Shown here in pieces: positions 63,735 through 64,000 of a DNA stretch of 64,000 nt. The notes beneath the pieces were generated by a model. That model did not search any database, was not told the DNA's origin, and saw only the letters and a list, made by a program, of their open reading frames with translations. Position 1 is the stretch's first letter. The number at the start of each line of letters is the position of its first letter. Location of the stretch: positions 22,568,001 through 22,632,000 of the forward strand of contig NC_071331.1 of assembly GCF_010183535.1 (NCBI RefSeq), written 5' to 3'. The DNA comes from Caenorhabditis remanei. Lineage: Eukaryota > Nematoda > Chromadorea > Rhabditida > Rhabditidae. Made by a program: the position numbers and the translations under genes.

Positions 63735-63930
63735 ATCCAAATTTTAGGATCAGGGTTACTGTATCCAGGATCCAAATTCCAAGTTTTAGGATCCGGGTTA
63801 CTGTAGCCTAGGATCCAATTTTTAGTTTTTAGGACCTGGATTACTGTATCTAGAATCCAAAATTTTAGTTTTTTGGATCCGGGTTACTGTACCCAGGATC
63901 CAATTTTTTTGTTTGTTAGGATCCAGGATT
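63735..63930 (-). repeat. Reverse array of the GGATCCGGGTTACTG unit
   Basis: Units GGATCCGGGTTACTGTAGCC and AATTTTTAGTTTTTAGGA repeat about four times. They are the reverse complement of the array at 63010-63235, so exons 1-2 and the promoter of paralogue B lie between inverted arrays. Confidence 0.83.
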
Positions 63931-64000
63931 CGGGCTACTGTAGCCCCTCCAATCATATCTCCGCCTAATTTGCTCCAATTACTCTGATTCTTGTACCAAT

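Overview
The window looks like a repeat-loaded autosomal-arm segment of a Caenorhabditis-type nematode. The reasons are: short coding exons with TTTTCAG acceptors and GTRAGT donors; a warthog (hedgehog-related) gene; a HNF4-derived 'supplementary' nuclear hormone receptor; a possible SL trans-splice acceptor just before an ATG; a C-type lectin/LDLa/CUB gene; a canonical tRNA-Ala(UGC) with G3:U70; and interstitial copies of the nematode telomere unit TTAGGC. I cannot name the species. All gene models were spliced by eye; every one given here keeps frame across all its junctions.

Layout. 1-2.4 kb: 3' end of an AT-hook protein gene with a duplicated exon. 3.6-5.3 kb: small Smr-domain protein. 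5.7-6.0 kb: 50-residue basic protein. 6.5-8.3 kb: tandem pair of secreted Thr/Val-rich proteins. 10.4-12.1 kb: secreted Cys protein. 12.4-14.6 kb: coiled-coil protein. 15.4-18.3 kb (minus): warthog-domain protein. 18.3-28.9 kb: gene desert of inverted repeats, a tRNA-Ala, tRNA-like SINEs and Tc1-like MITEs. 29.0-31.0 kb (minus): eight-Cys secreted protein. 32.1-36.3 kb: secreted Gly/Gln- then Pro-rich protein with five furin-type sites. 38.1-44.2 kb: nuclear hormone receptor. 46.3-46.9 kb (minus): small secreted Cys protein. 47-56 kb: second desert with a hAT-type MITE, tRNA-Ser-like SINEs and perfect palindromes. 56.2-61 kb: C-type lectin/LDLa/CUB protein, incomplete at its 3' end. 61.0-63.6 kb (minus): two tandem paralogous secreted proteins.

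Most of the DNA is introns and spacers built from a few repeat families. They are: (1) a CpG-rich motif GGCGCGCC-TTTG-ACGCG in roughly 150 copies by eye, often as inverted pairs; (2) two tRNA-like SINE families sharing a tail that contains CCGGATGTCC or TGTCTGGACACACAGACAGA; (3) an ACTAGT...TTTCTAGGCCA family; (4) foldback elements with an ACGCGGAGTTAC stem; (5) Tc1-like and hAT-like non-autonomous elements. The genes do not form an evident pathway. Several are small secreted families, typical of fast-evolving chromosome arms.
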